Part shown: positions 8,150-16,932 of the stretch, in pieces
How positions within the stretch are numbered: the stretch's first letter is position 1
Layout of the letters: each line of letters starts with the position of its first letter
Assembly (NCBI RefSeq): GCF_006539945.1
Contig: NZ_BJNZ01000025.1
Span: 1 to 64,000 of the forward strand
DNA from: Cellulosimicrobium cellulans
GTDB lineage: Bacteria; Actinomycetota; Actinomycetes; Actinomycetales; Cellulomonadaceae
Length of the DNA stretch: 64,000 bases
Direction of reading: 5' to 3'
The notes under the pieces: model-generated
The model's database searches: none
Told to the model about the DNA's origin: nothing
The model's input: the letters and a program-made list of their open reading frames with translations, nothing else
Translations under genes and position numbers: made by a program

Positions 8150-8941
8150 TCAGTCGCGGGGCTCGCGCGCGGTGAGGACGACCGGCCCGTCGGGCGTGAT
8201 CGCGATGGTGTGCTCGCTGTGGGCGCCGCGCGACCCGTCGGCGGAGCGGAGGGTCCAGCCGTCGGGGTCGGTGTAGATCTCGTCCGTGGTCTCGAGGAAC
8301 CAGGGCTCGATCGCGATGACGAGGCCCGGCTTGAGCGGGAACCCGCGCTTGCGGCGGCCGTCGTTGGGGATGTGGGGCTCGCCGTGCATCGTGCGGCCCA
8401 CGCCGTGCCCACCGAAGTCGGTGTTCACGGTGTAGCCCGCGGCGTGCGCCACGTCGGCGATGGCGGCCGAGATGTCGCCGACCTTCTTGCCCGGCTGCGC
8501 GGCCGCGATGCCGGCCTCGAGCGCGCGCTCGGTCGTCTGGATGAGCTTCGCGTCCGCCTCGCCGAGCGCGCCCGCGCGCGGCGTGCCGACGACGAACGAC
8601 AGCGCCGAGTCCGCGACCCACCCGTCGACGGACGCGGCGAAGTCGATGCTCAGCAGGTCGCCGTCGCGCAGCGCGTAGTCGTGCGGGAGGCCGTGCAGCA
8701 CGGCGTCGTTGACGGACGTGCAGATCACCTTGCCGAACGGGCTCGCGCCGAACGACGGGTGGTAGTCGATGTAGCAGGACTCGGCCCCGCGGTCGCGGAT
8801 CATCTGGTGCGCGACCTCGTCGAGCTCGAGCAGGTTCGTCCCGACCTTCGTGGCGGCGCGCACCGTGGTGAGGACGTCGGCGACGAACCGTCCTGCGGGT
8901 CGCATCTGGTCGATCTCCCGCGGGGTCCTCAGCTCGATCAT
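8150..8941 (-). CDS. map: Type I methionine aminopeptidase
   Basis: 263 aa. It removes the initiator Met from nascent proteins at the ribosome. Start MIELRTPREIDQM, with AAGGA 6 nt upstream on the minus strand. The five metal ligands of the family can be placed: Asp in LLSIDFAA, Asp in WVADSALSF, His in GGHGVGRTMH, Glu in AIEPWF and Glu in SEHTIAI. The active-site His (near IDYHPSFG) is also present. It lies alone, converging on the repeat array. Other actinobacteria often carry two map genes; this one is the short form without an N-terminal zinc-finger extension. Confidence 0.96.
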   Translation of the reverse strand: MIELRTPREIDQMRPAGRFVADVLTTVRAATKVGTNLLELDEVAHQMIRDRGAESCYIDYHPSFGASPFGKVICTSVNDAVLHGLPHDYALRDGDLLSIDFAASVDGWVADSALSFVVGTPRAGALGEADAKLIQTTERALEAGIAAAQPGKKVGDISAAIADVAHAAGYTVNTDFGGHGVGRTMHGEPHIPNDGRRKRGFPLKPGLVIAIEPWFLETTDEIYTDPDGWTLRSADGSRGAHSEHTIAITPDGPVVLTAREPRD

Positions 8942-9092
8942 CGTGGTCCTTCCGGTTCGCAGGTGGGGTGCCCGACGGCGGCGCGGCCGGCTCGCGCAGC
9001 GCCTGAAGTGCCGAGCGGTGCCGCGCGGGCGGGCCTCCCCACGATATCGGTCCCGGCCCCGCCGCCGCGGCCCGGGGCGTGGTGCCGGGAGC

Positions 9093-9104
9093 GCAAGCGC
9101 TTGC
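9093..9104. promoter_or_regulatory. LacI-type operator GCAAGCGCTTGC upstream of the lacI-family gene
   Basis: A perfect 12-bp palindrome with the central CG of LacI/GalR operators, 69 bp before the regulator start. A related site occurs before the adjacent transporter (10327-10342), which suggests autoregulation plus control of the importer. Confidence 0.75.
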
Positions 9105-9172
9105 ATCGATCTGCTCACGATGCGGCACGGCGCCTCGCCACGCGGCCTCCGGGCGTGGCAGCATCACCCGTC

Positions 9173-10183
9173 GTGGCAGGTATCGACGACGTCGCCCAGG
9201 CCGCCGGGGTGTCCACGGCGACCGTCTCGCGCGCCCTGCGCGGCCTGCCCAACGTGTCGGAGGCGACGCGCCTGCGCGTGCTCGCGGAGGCGGCGCGGCT
9301 CGGCTACGTGCCCACGCCGTCGGCGTCGTCGCTGGCCACCGGCCGCACCCGCACGATCGGCGTGCTCACCCCGTGGGTCAACCGGTGGTTCTTCGCCAAC
9401 GTCATCGAGGGCGCCGAGCGCGCGCTGCGAGACCTCGGCTACGACGTCCTGCTCTACACGTTCGACGTGCGCCGCGCGTCGGCCCGGCGCCGGGTGGACC
9501 CGAGCGTCCTGCGTCACCGCGTGGACGGCACGCTCGTCGTGGGCCTGCCGCTGGACGACGACGAGGTGCGCTCGCTCGTCGGGCTCGCCCGGCCGCTCGC
9601 GTTCGTCGGGTCGGGGCCGGCCGACCAGGTGACCGTCCGCCTCGACGACGTCGCGACGGGCCGGGCCGCCACACGCCACCTGCTCGAGCTGGGACACCGG
9701 GTGATCGGTCACGTGACCGGGGTGCCGGACCTCGTGTCGTCGTGGTCGCCGCCGGTCGAGCGCGCGCGGGGCTACGTCCGCGCGCTGGAGGAGGCGGGGA
9801 TCGTCTTCGAGCCGGACCTCGAGGTGAACGGCGACTTCGACGTCGCCGGAGGGCGCGAGTCCACCGCGGAGCTCCTGCGCCGCCGGCCGGACGTGACCGC
9901 GGTCTTCGCGGCGTCGGACGAGATGGCGATGGGGGCGATCCTCGCCGCGCGCGACCTGGGGCTGCGGGTCCCGGACGACCTGTCGGTCGTCGGGGTGGAC
10001 GGCCACGACCTCGGGGAGCTCGTCGGGCTGACGACGATCGCCCAGGACGCGTACCAGCAGGGGTTCGACGCGGCGCTCCTCCTCCTCGAGATGATCAACG
10101 GCGCCCCGGTGCCGGAGAGCATCACCTACCCGACCGAGCTGGTGCGGCGTGGTTCGACCGCACCCCCGCGCGACCGTCGCTAG
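9173..10183 (+). CDS. LacI-family regulator of the adjacent alpha-glucoside-type importer
   Basis: 336 aa. The N-terminal LacI helix-turn-helix (IDDVAQAAGVSTATVSRALRG, residues about 4-24) includes the hinge helix LGYVPTPSASSLATGRT, followed by a periplasmic-binding-like effector domain (RTIGVLTPWVNRWFFANVIEGAERAL through GVDGHDLGELVGLTTIAQD). The GTG start was chosen because the HTH begins right after it. It lies just upstream of, and co-directional with, the aglEFG-like genes, and matching GCAAGCGCTTGC-type palindromes lie before both. It is probably a repressor released by an alpha-glucoside or its breakdown product; the ligand is inference. Confidence 0.92.
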   Translation: MAGIDDVAQAAGVSTATVSRALRGLPNVSEATRLRVLAEAARLGYVPTPSASSLATGRTRTIGVLTPWVNRWFFANVIEGAERALRDLGYDVLLYTFDVRRASARRRVDPSVLRHRVDGTLVVGLPLDDDEVRSLVGLARPLAFVGSGPADQVTVRLDDVATGRAATRHLLELGHRVIGHVTGVPDLVSSWSPPVERARGYVRALEEAGIVFEPDLEVNGDFDVAGGRESTAELLRRRPDVTAVFAASDEMAMGAILAARDLGLRVPDDLSVVGVDGHDLGELVGLTTIAQDAYQQGFDAALLLLEMINGAPVPESITYPTELVRRGSTAPPRDRR

Positions 10184-10326
10184 GAGCAGACGGCGCCGCC
10201 CTCGTCGCGCGGTCGGGCTCGGCCCGTGGGAGCGTGGCCAGGGGAGCGGGGCCGAGAGAGCGCGTACCCGGCGCACGTGACGGAATCGTTACGCAAACTC
10301 GCCTCTCCTGTGCTTGCGGCACCGCG

Positions 10327-10342
10327 ATGCAACCGCTTGCAT
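10327..10342. promoter_or_regulatory. LacI-type operator ATGCAACCGCTTGCAT before the aglE-like gene
   Basis: Near-perfect 16-bp palindrome sharing TTGC/GCAA arms with the site at 9093-9104. It lies about 105 bp before the aglE-like start, in the intergenic region that must hold the promoter, so it is the likely repression site. Confidence 0.75.
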
Positions 10343-10447
10343 GGTGCCTAGGGCGAGAGCGCACCCGCGCTCGCGACGTCGCGATGCGCCCGGTCCGCAC
10401 CGGACCGGGGTGACGGCGTCCGTACCCACGACGAGGTGGAGGCTGAC

Positions 10448-11851
10448 ATGACCAGGACCACGAGGACCAGCGCGGCACGTCGCCGCACGCTGGTGGTCGC
10501 CGCCGGCGGCGCGAGCCTCGCGCTCGTGCTCGGGGCGTGCAGCGGCGGAGGGGACGGCGGAGGTGACGGTGGCGGTGACGGTGGCGGCGACGCCGCCACG
10601 CCCGAGATCGACTGCAGCGTGTACGAGGAGTTCGGTGACCTCGAGGGGACGGAGGTCTCCGTCTACACCTCGATCGTCGAGCCCGAGCAGGCGACGCAGG
10701 AGGCGTCCTACGACCCGTTCGAGGAGTGCACCGGCGTCACCGTCAACTACGAGGGGTCGCGCGAGTTCGAGGCGCAGCTCCTCGTGCGGATCCAGGCGGG
10801 CAACGCGCCCGACATCGCGTACCTGCCGCAGCCCGGTCTGCTGAAGACGATCGTCACGGACTTCCCGGACGAGATCGTCCCGGCGCCCGACCAGACGTCC
10901 GCGAACGTCGACGAGTTCTTCAGCGAGTCGTGGAAGGAGTACGGCACCGTCGACGGCACGTTCTACGCCGCTCCCCTCGGGTCGAACGTGAAGTCCTACG
11001 TCTGGTACTCGCCGTCCATGTTCGAGGACGCCGGCTACGAGGTGCCGACCACGTGGACCGAGATGATGGACCTCTCGGAGCAGATCGTCGAGGACGGCTC
11101 CATGCCGTGGTGCGCGGGAGTGGAGTCCGGTGACGCGACCGGCTGGCCTGCGACGGACTGGATCGAGGACGTCGTCCTGCGGACCGCTGGGCCCGAGGTG
11201 TACGACCAGTGGTACACCCACGAGATCCCGTTCAACGACCCGCAGATCGTCGAGGCCTTCGACACCGCGGGCGAGATCCTCAAGAACCCCGAGATGGTCA
11301 ACGCGGGTCTGGGCGGCGTCGACTCGATCGCGACGACGACGTGGACCGACGCGGGCTTCCCGATCCTCGACGGCACCTGCTGGCTGCACCGTGCCGCGAA
11401 CTTCTACCAGACGCAGTGGCCCGAGGGCACGGAGGTCGCCGAGGACGGCGACGTCTACGCCTTCTACCTGCCGACCGACCAGACCGACATCAAGCCGGTG
11501 CTCGGCGGCGGCGAGTTCGTCGCGGCCTTCGACGACCGCCCCGAGGTGGCGGCCTTCCAGACCTACCTCTCGAGCGCGGACTGGGCCAACACCAAGGCGC
11601 TCACGACGCCTCAGGGCGGGTGGGTCAGCGCCAACAACGGTCTGGACCCGGAGAACCTGGCGACCTCGTTCGACCAGCTCTCGGCGGAGATCCTCGCCGA
11701 CCCGGACGCCGTGATCCGCTTCGACGCCTCGGACCTCATGCCCGGTGAGGTCGGTGCGGGGACGTTCTGGACCGGCATGGTCAACTGGTTCACCGGCTCG
11801 GACACGCAGGAGGTCGTCGACACGATCGAGGCGTCCTGGCCGTCGTCCTGA
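10448..11851 (+). CDS. aglE: Sugar ABC transporter substrate-binding lipoprotein (CUT1, AglE-like)
   Basis: 467 aa. The signal peptide ends in a lipobox (LVLGACSGGG, Cys about residue 32), followed by a Gly/Asp linker (GGGDGGGDGGGD), so the protein is a membrane-anchored lipoprotein outside the membrane. The mature part (EGTEVSVYTSIVEPEQ, FEECTGVTVNYEGSREFEAQL, IAYLPQPGLLK) resembles the alpha-glucoside binding protein AglE and not maltose-binding proteins of the MalE type. ATG preferred over the GTG at 10436 because GGAGG (10438-10442) fits it. First gene of a three-gene importer; a 12-bp-stem hairpin separates it from the permeases and probably gives excess binding protein. No ATPase gene is nearby. 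Confidence 0.87.
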   Translation: MTRTTRTSAARRRTLVVAAGGASLALVLGACSGGGDGGGDGGGDGGGDAATPEIDCSVYEEFGDLEGTEVSVYTSIVEPEQATQEASYDPFEECTGVTVNYEGSREFEAQLLVRIQAGNAPDIAYLPQPGLLKTIVTDFPDEIVPAPDQTSANVDEFFSESWKEYGTVDGTFYAAPLGSNVKSYVWYSPSMFEDAGYEVPTTWTEMMDLSEQIVEDGSMPWCAGVESGDATGWPATDWIEDVVLRTAGPEVYDQWYTHEIPFNDPQIVEAFDTAGEILKNPEMVNAGLGGVDSIATTTWTDAGFPILDGTCWLHRAANFYQTQWPEGTEVAEDGDVYAFYLPTDQTDIKPVLGGGEFVAAFDDRPEVAAFQTYLSSADWANTKALTTPQGGWVSANNGLDPENLATSFDQLSAEILADPDAVIRFDASDLMPGEVGAGTFWTGMVNWFTGSDTQEVVDTIEASWPSS

Positions 11852-11900
11852 CCCGGCAGACCGACGGGGCGCTCCCCGTCTGAGGCACGCACTGCCGGAC

Positions 11901-11930
11901 GGGGGGTCCGCCCACTGTGGCGGGCCCCCC
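11901..11930 (+). terminator. Intercistronic hairpin between aglE-like and aglF-like genes
   Basis: A 12-bp stem (GGGGGGTCCGCC pairing with GGCGGGCCCCCC, one G-T wobble) with a 6-nt loop and no T-run. Its place right after the binding-protein gene suggests partial termination or 3' mRNA protection so that more binding protein than permease is made. Confidence 0.7.
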
Positions 11931-11997
11931 GCTTCCGGGGCCAGGATGTAGACCACTCTCGCCCTCGATGCCGCGGGCGACCCGACCGGAGGCCACC

Positions 11998-12987
11998 ATG
12001 GACTGGTTGACCGAACCGAGCTCTCCCGTGGAGAAGTTCGGCCTGATGTTCCTCGCGATGCTGCTCTTCGTCGTGGTGATGGGGGCGATCCTCCTCGCGG
12101 TGGACCGGCCCAAGCGGATCCCGCGCTGGGTCGTCGTGCTCGCCTTCGTCGGTCCGGCGGTGCTCGGGCTCGCCTGGGGACTCGTGCGGCCCGCGCTCAT
12201 CACCATCTGGAACTCCCTCTTCGACCGCCGCGGCAACGAGTTCGTCGGGCTCGACAACTACGTCACCGCGTTCACGACCGACCAGTTCCAGCTCGTGCTG
12301 CGCAACACGGCCATCTGGGTCGTCGTCGTCCCGCTGCTGTCGACGTTCATCGGCATCGTCTACGCCGTGCTCGTCGACCGCTCCCGCTTCGAGAAGTTCG
12401 CGAAGGCGCTCGTCTTCCTCCCGATGGCCATCTCGATGGTCGGGGCATCCATCATCTGGGGCTTCGTCTACGAGTTCCGGCCCGACCAGCCCGGTGTCAA
12501 CCAGATCGGGTTGCTCAACCAGGTGCTGGTGTGGCTCGGGCTCCCGCCGCAGCAGTTCCTCATCGGCCAGCCGTGGAACACGTTCTTCCTCATCGTGGTG
12601 ATGATCTGGATCCAGACGGGCTTCGCGATGACGATCCTCTCCGCCGCGATCAAGGCGATCCCCGACGACATCGTCGAGGCCGCCCGGCTCGACGGCCTCA
12701 AGGGCTGGGGGATGTTCCGGTACATCACCGTCCCCAGCGTCCGCCCGGCGCTCGTCGTCGTCCTCACGACCATCGCGATGGCGACGCTCAAGATCTTCGA
12801 CATCGTGCGCACGATGACCGGTGGACAGTTCGGCACGCAGGTCGTCGCGAACGAGTTCTACACGCAGGCGTTCCGGCAGAACAACCAGGGCCTGAGCTCA
12901 GCGCTCGCGGTCATCCTGTTCATCCTGGTCATCCCGATCATCGTCTACAACGTCCGTCAGATGCGGCTCGCGGAGGAGATCCGATGA
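11998..12987 (+). CDS. aglF: Sugar ABC permease (CUT1, AglF-like)
   Basis: 329 aa with eight or so hydrophobic segments, including an extra N-terminal pair (about residues 13-35 and 42-62) typical of the AglF/MalF-type subunit. The ATPase-contact EAA loop is visible at about 215-235: IPDDIVEAARLDGLKGWGMF. GGAGG lies 6 nt before the ATG. The stop overlaps the next permease by 4 nt (ATGA). It forms the membrane channel together with the following gene; a trans-acting MsiK-type ATPase must energise it, since none is encoded here. Confidence 0.9.
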   Translation: MDWLTEPSSPVEKFGLMFLAMLLFVVVMGAILLAVDRPKRIPRWVVVLAFVGPAVLGLAWGLVRPALITIWNSLFDRRGNEFVGLDNYVTAFTTDQFQLVLRNTAIWVVVVPLLSTFIGIVYAVLVDRSRFEKFAKALVFLPMAISMVGASIIWGFVYEFRPDQPGVNQIGLLNQVLVWLGLPPQQFLIGQPWNTFFLIVVMIWIQTGFAMTILSAAIKAIPDDIVEAARLDGLKGWGMFRYITVPSVRPALVVVLTTIAMATLKIFDIVRTMTGGQFGTQVVANEFYTQAFRQNNQGLSSALAVILFILVIPIIVYNVRQMRLAEEIR

Positions 12988-13952
12988 CCAGCACGCCGAT
13001 CCCTCCGGTCGTCCCCGACACCGATCTCACCACAGAGGCGGAGCTCGAAGGGACGAGCCGCCCTCGCAAGCTGACTCGACTCGAGAAGCGAGCGATCGCG
13101 GCGAAGGGCAAGCTCAGCTCACCCTGGGCGTCGTTCCTCGCGATCCTCATCGCGATCCTGTGGACCATCCCCTCGATCGGCCTCCTCGTGACGTCCTTCC
13201 GCCCCGAGCTCGACATCCGTCGGAGCGGCTGGTGGACCGTCATCCCGGGTCTCTTCAACGGCGAGGCAGAGTTCACGCTCGACAACTACGACCAGGCGCT
13301 CTACGGCAGCGGGAGCAACCTGTCGACCTACTTCGTCAACTCGTTCGTCATCACGCTCCCGGCCGTCGTCATCCCGATCACTCTCGCGCTCCTCGCGGCG
13401 TACGCCTTCGCGTGGATCGAGTTCCGGGGTCGCGAGATCCTCTTCGTCGCGATCTTCGCGCTCCAGGTCGTACCCCTTCAGGTGGCGCTCGTCCCGCTGC
13501 TGCGCGACTACGTCAACGTGGGCCTCAACGGGACGTTCTGGACCGTCTGGTTGTCCCACTCGATCTTCGCGCTGCCGCTGGCGATCTTCCTCCTCCACAA
13601 CTTCATGAAGGACATCCCGCGGTCGCTCGTCGAGGCCGCGCGCGTCGACGGCGCCGGTCACGTCAAGATCTTCTTCCAGGTGCTCCTGCCCCTGCTCGTG
13701 CCCGCGATCGCGTCGTTCGCGATCTTCCAGTTCCTCTGGGTCTGGAACGACCTGCTCGTCGGCCTGACGTTCGCCGACACGACGTCCTACCCGCTGACGG
13801 TGCGTGTGGCGGAGATGGCCGGGTCGCGCGGTGGCGACTGGCACATCCTCACGGCCGGTGCGTTCATCTCGATCATCGTGCCGCTCGTCGTGTTCGTCGC
13901 TCTGCAGCGGTACTTCGTGCGCGGGCTGCTCGCGGGCTCGGTCAAGGGCTGA
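12984..13952 (+). CDS. aglG: Sugar ABC permease (CUT1, AglG-like)
   Basis: 322 aa, six membrane segments after a charged N-terminal tail of about 45 residues (RKLTRLEKRAIAAKGK). EAA loop: IPRSLVEAARVDGAGHVKIF. It ends RYFVRGLLAGSVKG, the usual C-terminus of MalG-type subunits. Translationally coupled to the upstream permease by an ATGA overlap. A 20-bp-stem hairpin follows directly and closes the operon. Confidence 0.9.
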   Translation: MTSTPIPPVVPDTDLTTEAELEGTSRPRKLTRLEKRAIAAKGKLSSPWASFLAILIAILWTIPSIGLLVTSFRPELDIRRSGWWTVIPGLFNGEAEFTLDNYDQALYGSGSNLSTYFVNSFVITLPAVVIPITLALLAAYAFAWIEFRGREILFVAIFALQVVPLQVALVPLLRDYVNVGLNGTFWTVWLSHSIFALPLAIFLLHNFMKDIPRSLVEAARVDGAGHVKIFFQVLLPLLVPAIASFAIFQFLWVWNDLLVGLTFADTTSYPLTVRVAEMAGSRGGDWHILTAGAFISIIVPLVVFVALQRYFVRGLLAGSVKG

Positions 13953-13966
13953 CGCCCCGCCTCGCC

Positions 13967-14020
13967 GAGCATGCGGTCGCGGACCGTCCGACTCCTCGGG
14001 CGGTCCGCGACCGCGTGCTC
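13967..14020 (+). terminator. Strong hairpin terminator after the aglEFG-like operon
   Basis: A 20-bp stem (arms 13967-13986 and 14001-14020, one G-T wobble) around a 14-nt loop, 15 bp after the last permease stop. No T-run, as is usual in this GC-rich sequence. Confidence 0.85.
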
Positions 14021-14049
14021 GGGGAGACCGCCCCGTATCGGTCGGCACC

Positions 14050-14055
14050 TAGAGT
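14050..14055 (+). promoter_or_regulatory. -10 box (TAGAGT) of the EamA gene
   Basis: TAGAGT, 6 nt, then GTG at 14062; leaderless arrangement. Confidence 0.5.
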
Positions 14056-14061
14056 CGTCAG

Positions 14062-14985
14062 GTGCTCCGACCTCGCGCCACCGCCCTCGACCGCGTCCCG
14101 GTGCCGGCGCTGTTCGTCGTCTCGGGGCTGACGCAGTACCTGGGCGCGGCGATCGCCGTCGGGCTGTTCGCCGTGGCCGGGGCGATCGAGATCGGGTGGC
14201 TGCGCATCGCGGCGTCCGCGGTGCTGCTCCTCGCGTGGCGCCGCCCGTGGCGTCATCGGTGGACCCGGCACGACCTCGCGTGGGTCGCCGTCTTCGGCGT
14301 CGCCCTCGCCGCGATGAACCTCGCGTTCTACGTCGCGATCGACCACCTGCCGCTCGGGACGGCCGTCGCGATCGAGTTCCTCGGTCCGGTCGCGGTCGCT
14401 GCGATCACGGGCAGCGGGTGGCGCGAGCGGGGCGCGATCGGGGTCGCCGCGGCGGGGGTCGTGCTGCTCGCGGGCGTGACGATCGAGTCCGACCTCCCGC
14501 GGGACGACGCCGTGCTCGGCCTGGCCGCGATCGGCGTCGCGGCCGCGTGCTGGGCGGCGTACATCCTGCTGGGGCGGCGGGTCGCCGTCTCCGGGTCGGG
14601 CGTGACGTCGCTCGCGGTCGCGATGACCGTGGGCGCCCTCGTGTTCGCGCCGTTCCTCGCGCCCGGCGCGGTCCCCGTGCTCGGCGACTGGCGGCACGTC
14701 GTCGCGATCGCCGGGATCGCCCTCTTCTCGTCCGTCGTCCCGTACGCGCTCGAGCAGGTCATCCTGCGCCGGGTCAGCGCGGCGACGTTCTCGGTGCTGC
14801 TCGCGCTGCTCCCGGCGACGGCCGCCGTCGTCGGGGCCGTCGTGCTGCGCCAGGTGCCCACGGTCCCGGAGCTCGTCGGCCTCGTCCTGGTGTCCGGGGC
14901 GATCGCCATGACCGCCGCGCGCCCGGGCGGCCGGGACGCGACCCCGCCCGACGACGCCGCGCCGCTCGACCCGCCGCCCGCCTGA
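14062..14985 (+). CDS. EamA-family exporter (RhtA-like)
   Basis: 307 aa with ten predicted membrane helices arranged as two EamA repeats (about residues 15-135 and 150-290). The segment YVAIDHLPLGTAVAIEFLGPV matches the RhtA-type threonine/homoserine exporter subgroup. RhtA-like proteins export amino acids or related metabolites; the actual substrate here is unknown. The C-terminal tail is Pro/Asp-rich (PPDDAAPLDPPP). Start GTG has no ribosome site but a TAGAGT box 6 nt upstream. It stands alone between the agl-like terminator and the convergent bpa gene. Confidence 0.85.
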   Translation: MLRPRATALDRVPVPALFVVSGLTQYLGAAIAVGLFAVAGAIEIGWLRIAASAVLLLAWRRPWRHRWTRHDLAWVAVFGVALAAMNLAFYVAIDHLPLGTAVAIEFLGPVAVAAITGSGWRERGAIGVAAAGVVLLAGVTIESDLPRDDAVLGLAAIGVAAACWAAYILLGRRVAVSGSGVTSLAVAMTVGALVFAPFLAPGAVPVLGDWRHVVAIAGIALFSSVVPYALEQVILRRVSAATFSVLLALLPATAAVVGAVVLRQVPTVPELVGLVLVSGAIAMTAARPGGRDATPPDDAAPLDPPPA

Positions 14986-15021
14986 GCGCCCGGCCCGGAC
15001 GGGCGGGCGGGTCGCGGTGCC

Positions 15022-15666
15022 TCAGAGGTACTGACCCGGTGAGGGGCGCCCGTCGTGCTCGTCCGCCCGGCCGGGGTGGCCCGGCATCCCGCCCGGCGCG
15101 CCGGGGCCCATGGGCGGCAGCGAGCCCGGCGGCAGGGCGCGACGCATCTGCGAGAGCTGCGCCTGGGCCGCCATCTGCTGGGCGACGAGCGCCGTCTGGA
15201 TGCCGTGGAACAGGCCCTCGAGCCAGCCGACGAGCTGCGCCTGGGCGACCCGCAGCTCCGCGTCGGTCGGGACCGTGTCGTCCGAGAACGGGAGCGTGAT
15301 CCGGTGCAGCTCCGCCACCAGGTCGGGAGACAGGCCGTCCTCGAGCTCGGTGAGCGAGCGCTCGTGGATCTCGGCGAGGCGCGACCGCGCCGCCTCGTCG
15401 AGCGGGGCGTCCCGGACCTCGTCGAGGAGCTTCTTGATCATGCCGCCGATGCGCATCACCTTGGCCGGCTCCTCGATGACCGTCGCCGGGTTGCGGTCGG
15501 GGTCGGTCGAGTCGTCGCTCTCGACGACGCTCACCCCCGTCCCGTCCGGCATCACGACCGTGGAGCGGGCGGGCTCGTCGGAGTCGTCGACGGCGTCCTC
15601 CGCACCGTTCACGGGCTCGGGGGCGGTGGGCTCGTCGGGGCGGGGGTCGCGGGGTTCGTCAGCCAT
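15022..15666 (-). CDS. bpa: Bacterial proteasome activator (Bpa/PafE)
   Basis: 214 aa. The middle (about residues 65-165) is the helical ring-forming domain, KVMRIGGMIKKLLDEV, RLAEIHERSLTELEDGLSPDL and LEGLFHGIQTALVAQQMAAQ, and the protein ends in GQYL, the C-terminal motif by which PafE/Bpa docks into the 20S proteasome core. Bpa opens the proteasome gate without ATP and admits loosely folded proteins. The first 55 residues are acidic and disordered; the last 40 are Pro/Gly/Met-rich before GQYL. A full proteasome system is implied elsewhere in the genome. CAGACT 6 nt before the ATG may be its -10 box. Confidence 0.93.
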   Translation of the reverse strand: MADEPRDPRPDEPTAPEPVNGAEDAVDDSDEPARSTVVMPDGTGVSVVESDDSTDPDRNPATVIEEPAKVMRIGGMIKKLLDEVRDAPLDEAARSRLAEIHERSLTELEDGLSPDLVAELHRITLPFSDDTVPTDAELRVAQAQLVGWLEGLFHGIQTALVAQQMAAQAQLSQMRRALPPGSLPPMGPGAPGGMPGHPGRADEHDGRPSPGQYL

Positions 15667-15734
15667 GGGTCCAGTCTGGCGCGGGGTGCCCACGCGCGCA
15701 CCGACGGCGCGTGATCTCCTGTGCCGGGCCGTGG

Positions 15735-16712
15735 TCAGGGGACGAGGAGCACCTTGCCGAAGACCGCGCCGGAGTCGAGCAGCTCGTGCGCACGCGCGGC
15801 CTCCTCGAGCGGGAGACGCGTGTGCACCACCGGGCGCACGCGCCCGTCCTCCACCATCGGCCAGACGTGCGTGAGGACCTCGTGCACGATGCGCGCCTTC
15901 TCGGCCGGGGGACGCGCCCGGAGCGTCGTCCCGGCCACGGTGGCGCGCCGGGCGAGGAGGAGGCCCAGGTCGAGCTCCGCGCGTCGTCCCTTCTGCATGC
16001 CGATGACGACGAGGCGCCCGCCCGTGGCGAGCACCTCCAGGTTGCGCGGCAGGTAGGCGGCGCCGACGACGTCGAGCACGACGTCCGCGCCGTGCCCGCC
16101 GGAGGCGTCCCGCACCGCGGCGACGAAGTCCTCCTCGCGGTGGTCGACGGCGAGGTCCGCCCCGAGCGCGAGGCACCGGTCGGCCCGGTCGCGCCCGCCG
16201 GCGGTGACGGCCACGCGGGCGCCGAGCGCGGCGCCGACCTGCACGGCGACGGTCCCCACACCGCCCGACCCGCCGTGCACGAGCAGCCACTCGTCCGGGG
16301 CCAGGCGACCGACGTCGACGACGTTGCTCCACACCGTGCACGCCGCCTCGGGGAGCGCGGCGGCGTCCACGAGGTCCACGCCGTCGGGGACGGGCAGCAC
16401 CTGTGTCGCCCGGACGCGTACCTGCTCGGCGTAGCCCCCGCCGTCGAGCAGCGCGACCACGCGGTCACCCTCGGACCACCCCGTCACGGACTCCCCGACG
16501 GCCGCGACCGTGCCCGAGACCTCGAGCCCGGGCCAGTCGGGTGCGCCGGCGGGCGGCGGGTAGGATCCGGCGCGTTGTAGCAGGTCAGCGCGGTTCACGC
16601 CAGCGGAAGCGACGTGGACCACGAGCTCGTCCGGTCCGGGGGTCTGGTCAGGGAGCGCGGAAACCGTTAGTTTCTCAGGGCCACCGGGGGCCGATATCGT
16701 GACGCCTCGCAC
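15735..16712 (-). CDS. NAD(P)H:quinone oxidoreductase, zinc-free MDR family (PIG3-like)
   Basis: 325 aa. N-terminal GroES-like half (GPDELVVHVASAGVNRADLLQRAGSYPPPAGAPDWPGLEVSG in pieces), then a Rossmann half with the NAD(P)-binding AGxxGVG-type motif VHGGSGGVGTVAVQVG (residues about 145-160). The zinc-binding residues of alcohol dehydrogenases are missing, as expected for quinone oxidoreductases. GTG at 16712 was chosen because TAGTCT lies 7 nt upstream; an upstream in-frame extension lacks such a signal. Divergent from cvnA, separated by 220 bp. Confidence 0.88.
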   Translation of the reverse strand: MRGVTISAPGGPEKLTVSALPDQTPGPDELVVHVASAGVNRADLLQRAGSYPPPAGAPDWPGLEVSGTVAAVGESVTGWSEGDRVVALLDGGGYAEQVRVRATQVLPVPDGVDLVDAAALPEAACTVWSNVVDVGRLAPDEWLLVHGGSGGVGTVAVQVGAALGARVAVTAGGRDRADRCLALGADLAVDHREEDFVAAVRDASGGHGADVVLDVVGAAYLPRNLEVLATGGRLVVIGMQKGRRAELDLGLLLARRATVAGTTLRARPPAEKARIVHEVLTHVWPMVEDGRVRPVVHTRLPLEEAARAHELLDSGAVFGKVLLVP

Positions 16713-16719
16713 ATCGCCG

Positions 16720-16725
16720 AGACTA
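16720..16725 (-). promoter_or_regulatory. -10 box (TAGTCT) of the quinone oxidoreductase gene
   Basis: TAGTCT with a 7-nt gap to the minus-strand GTG at 16712. The rest of the 220-bp divergent spacer up to cvnA shows an AT-richer patch around 16826-16837 that may hold the cvnA promoter, but no clear -35/-10 pair. Confidence 0.5.
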
Positions 16726-16932
16726 CGCGGACGGCCCGGGAGGCGCCGGTTCGCCGACGGGGCGTCGCGGGAGCGGGGACGAAAGTTCACGCTCCTCGCG
16801 GATTAGGTGTCCGGGGGATGTGCACCGATAGTTAGTACGCACGACCGGGGAGCGGAGCCCGGGAGGCGACGCTGCCACGCGCGCCGACCGCGCCGCCGAA
16901 CGGGTGGACCAGGGTGATGGAGGCAGGTTCGT

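Noticed and set aside
7567-8175. Protein with TTPLPRG repeats encoded by the 21-bp array
   Set aside because: The period of 21 is a multiple of three, so any frame stays open; the frame overlaps the GNAT gene and has no start signal.
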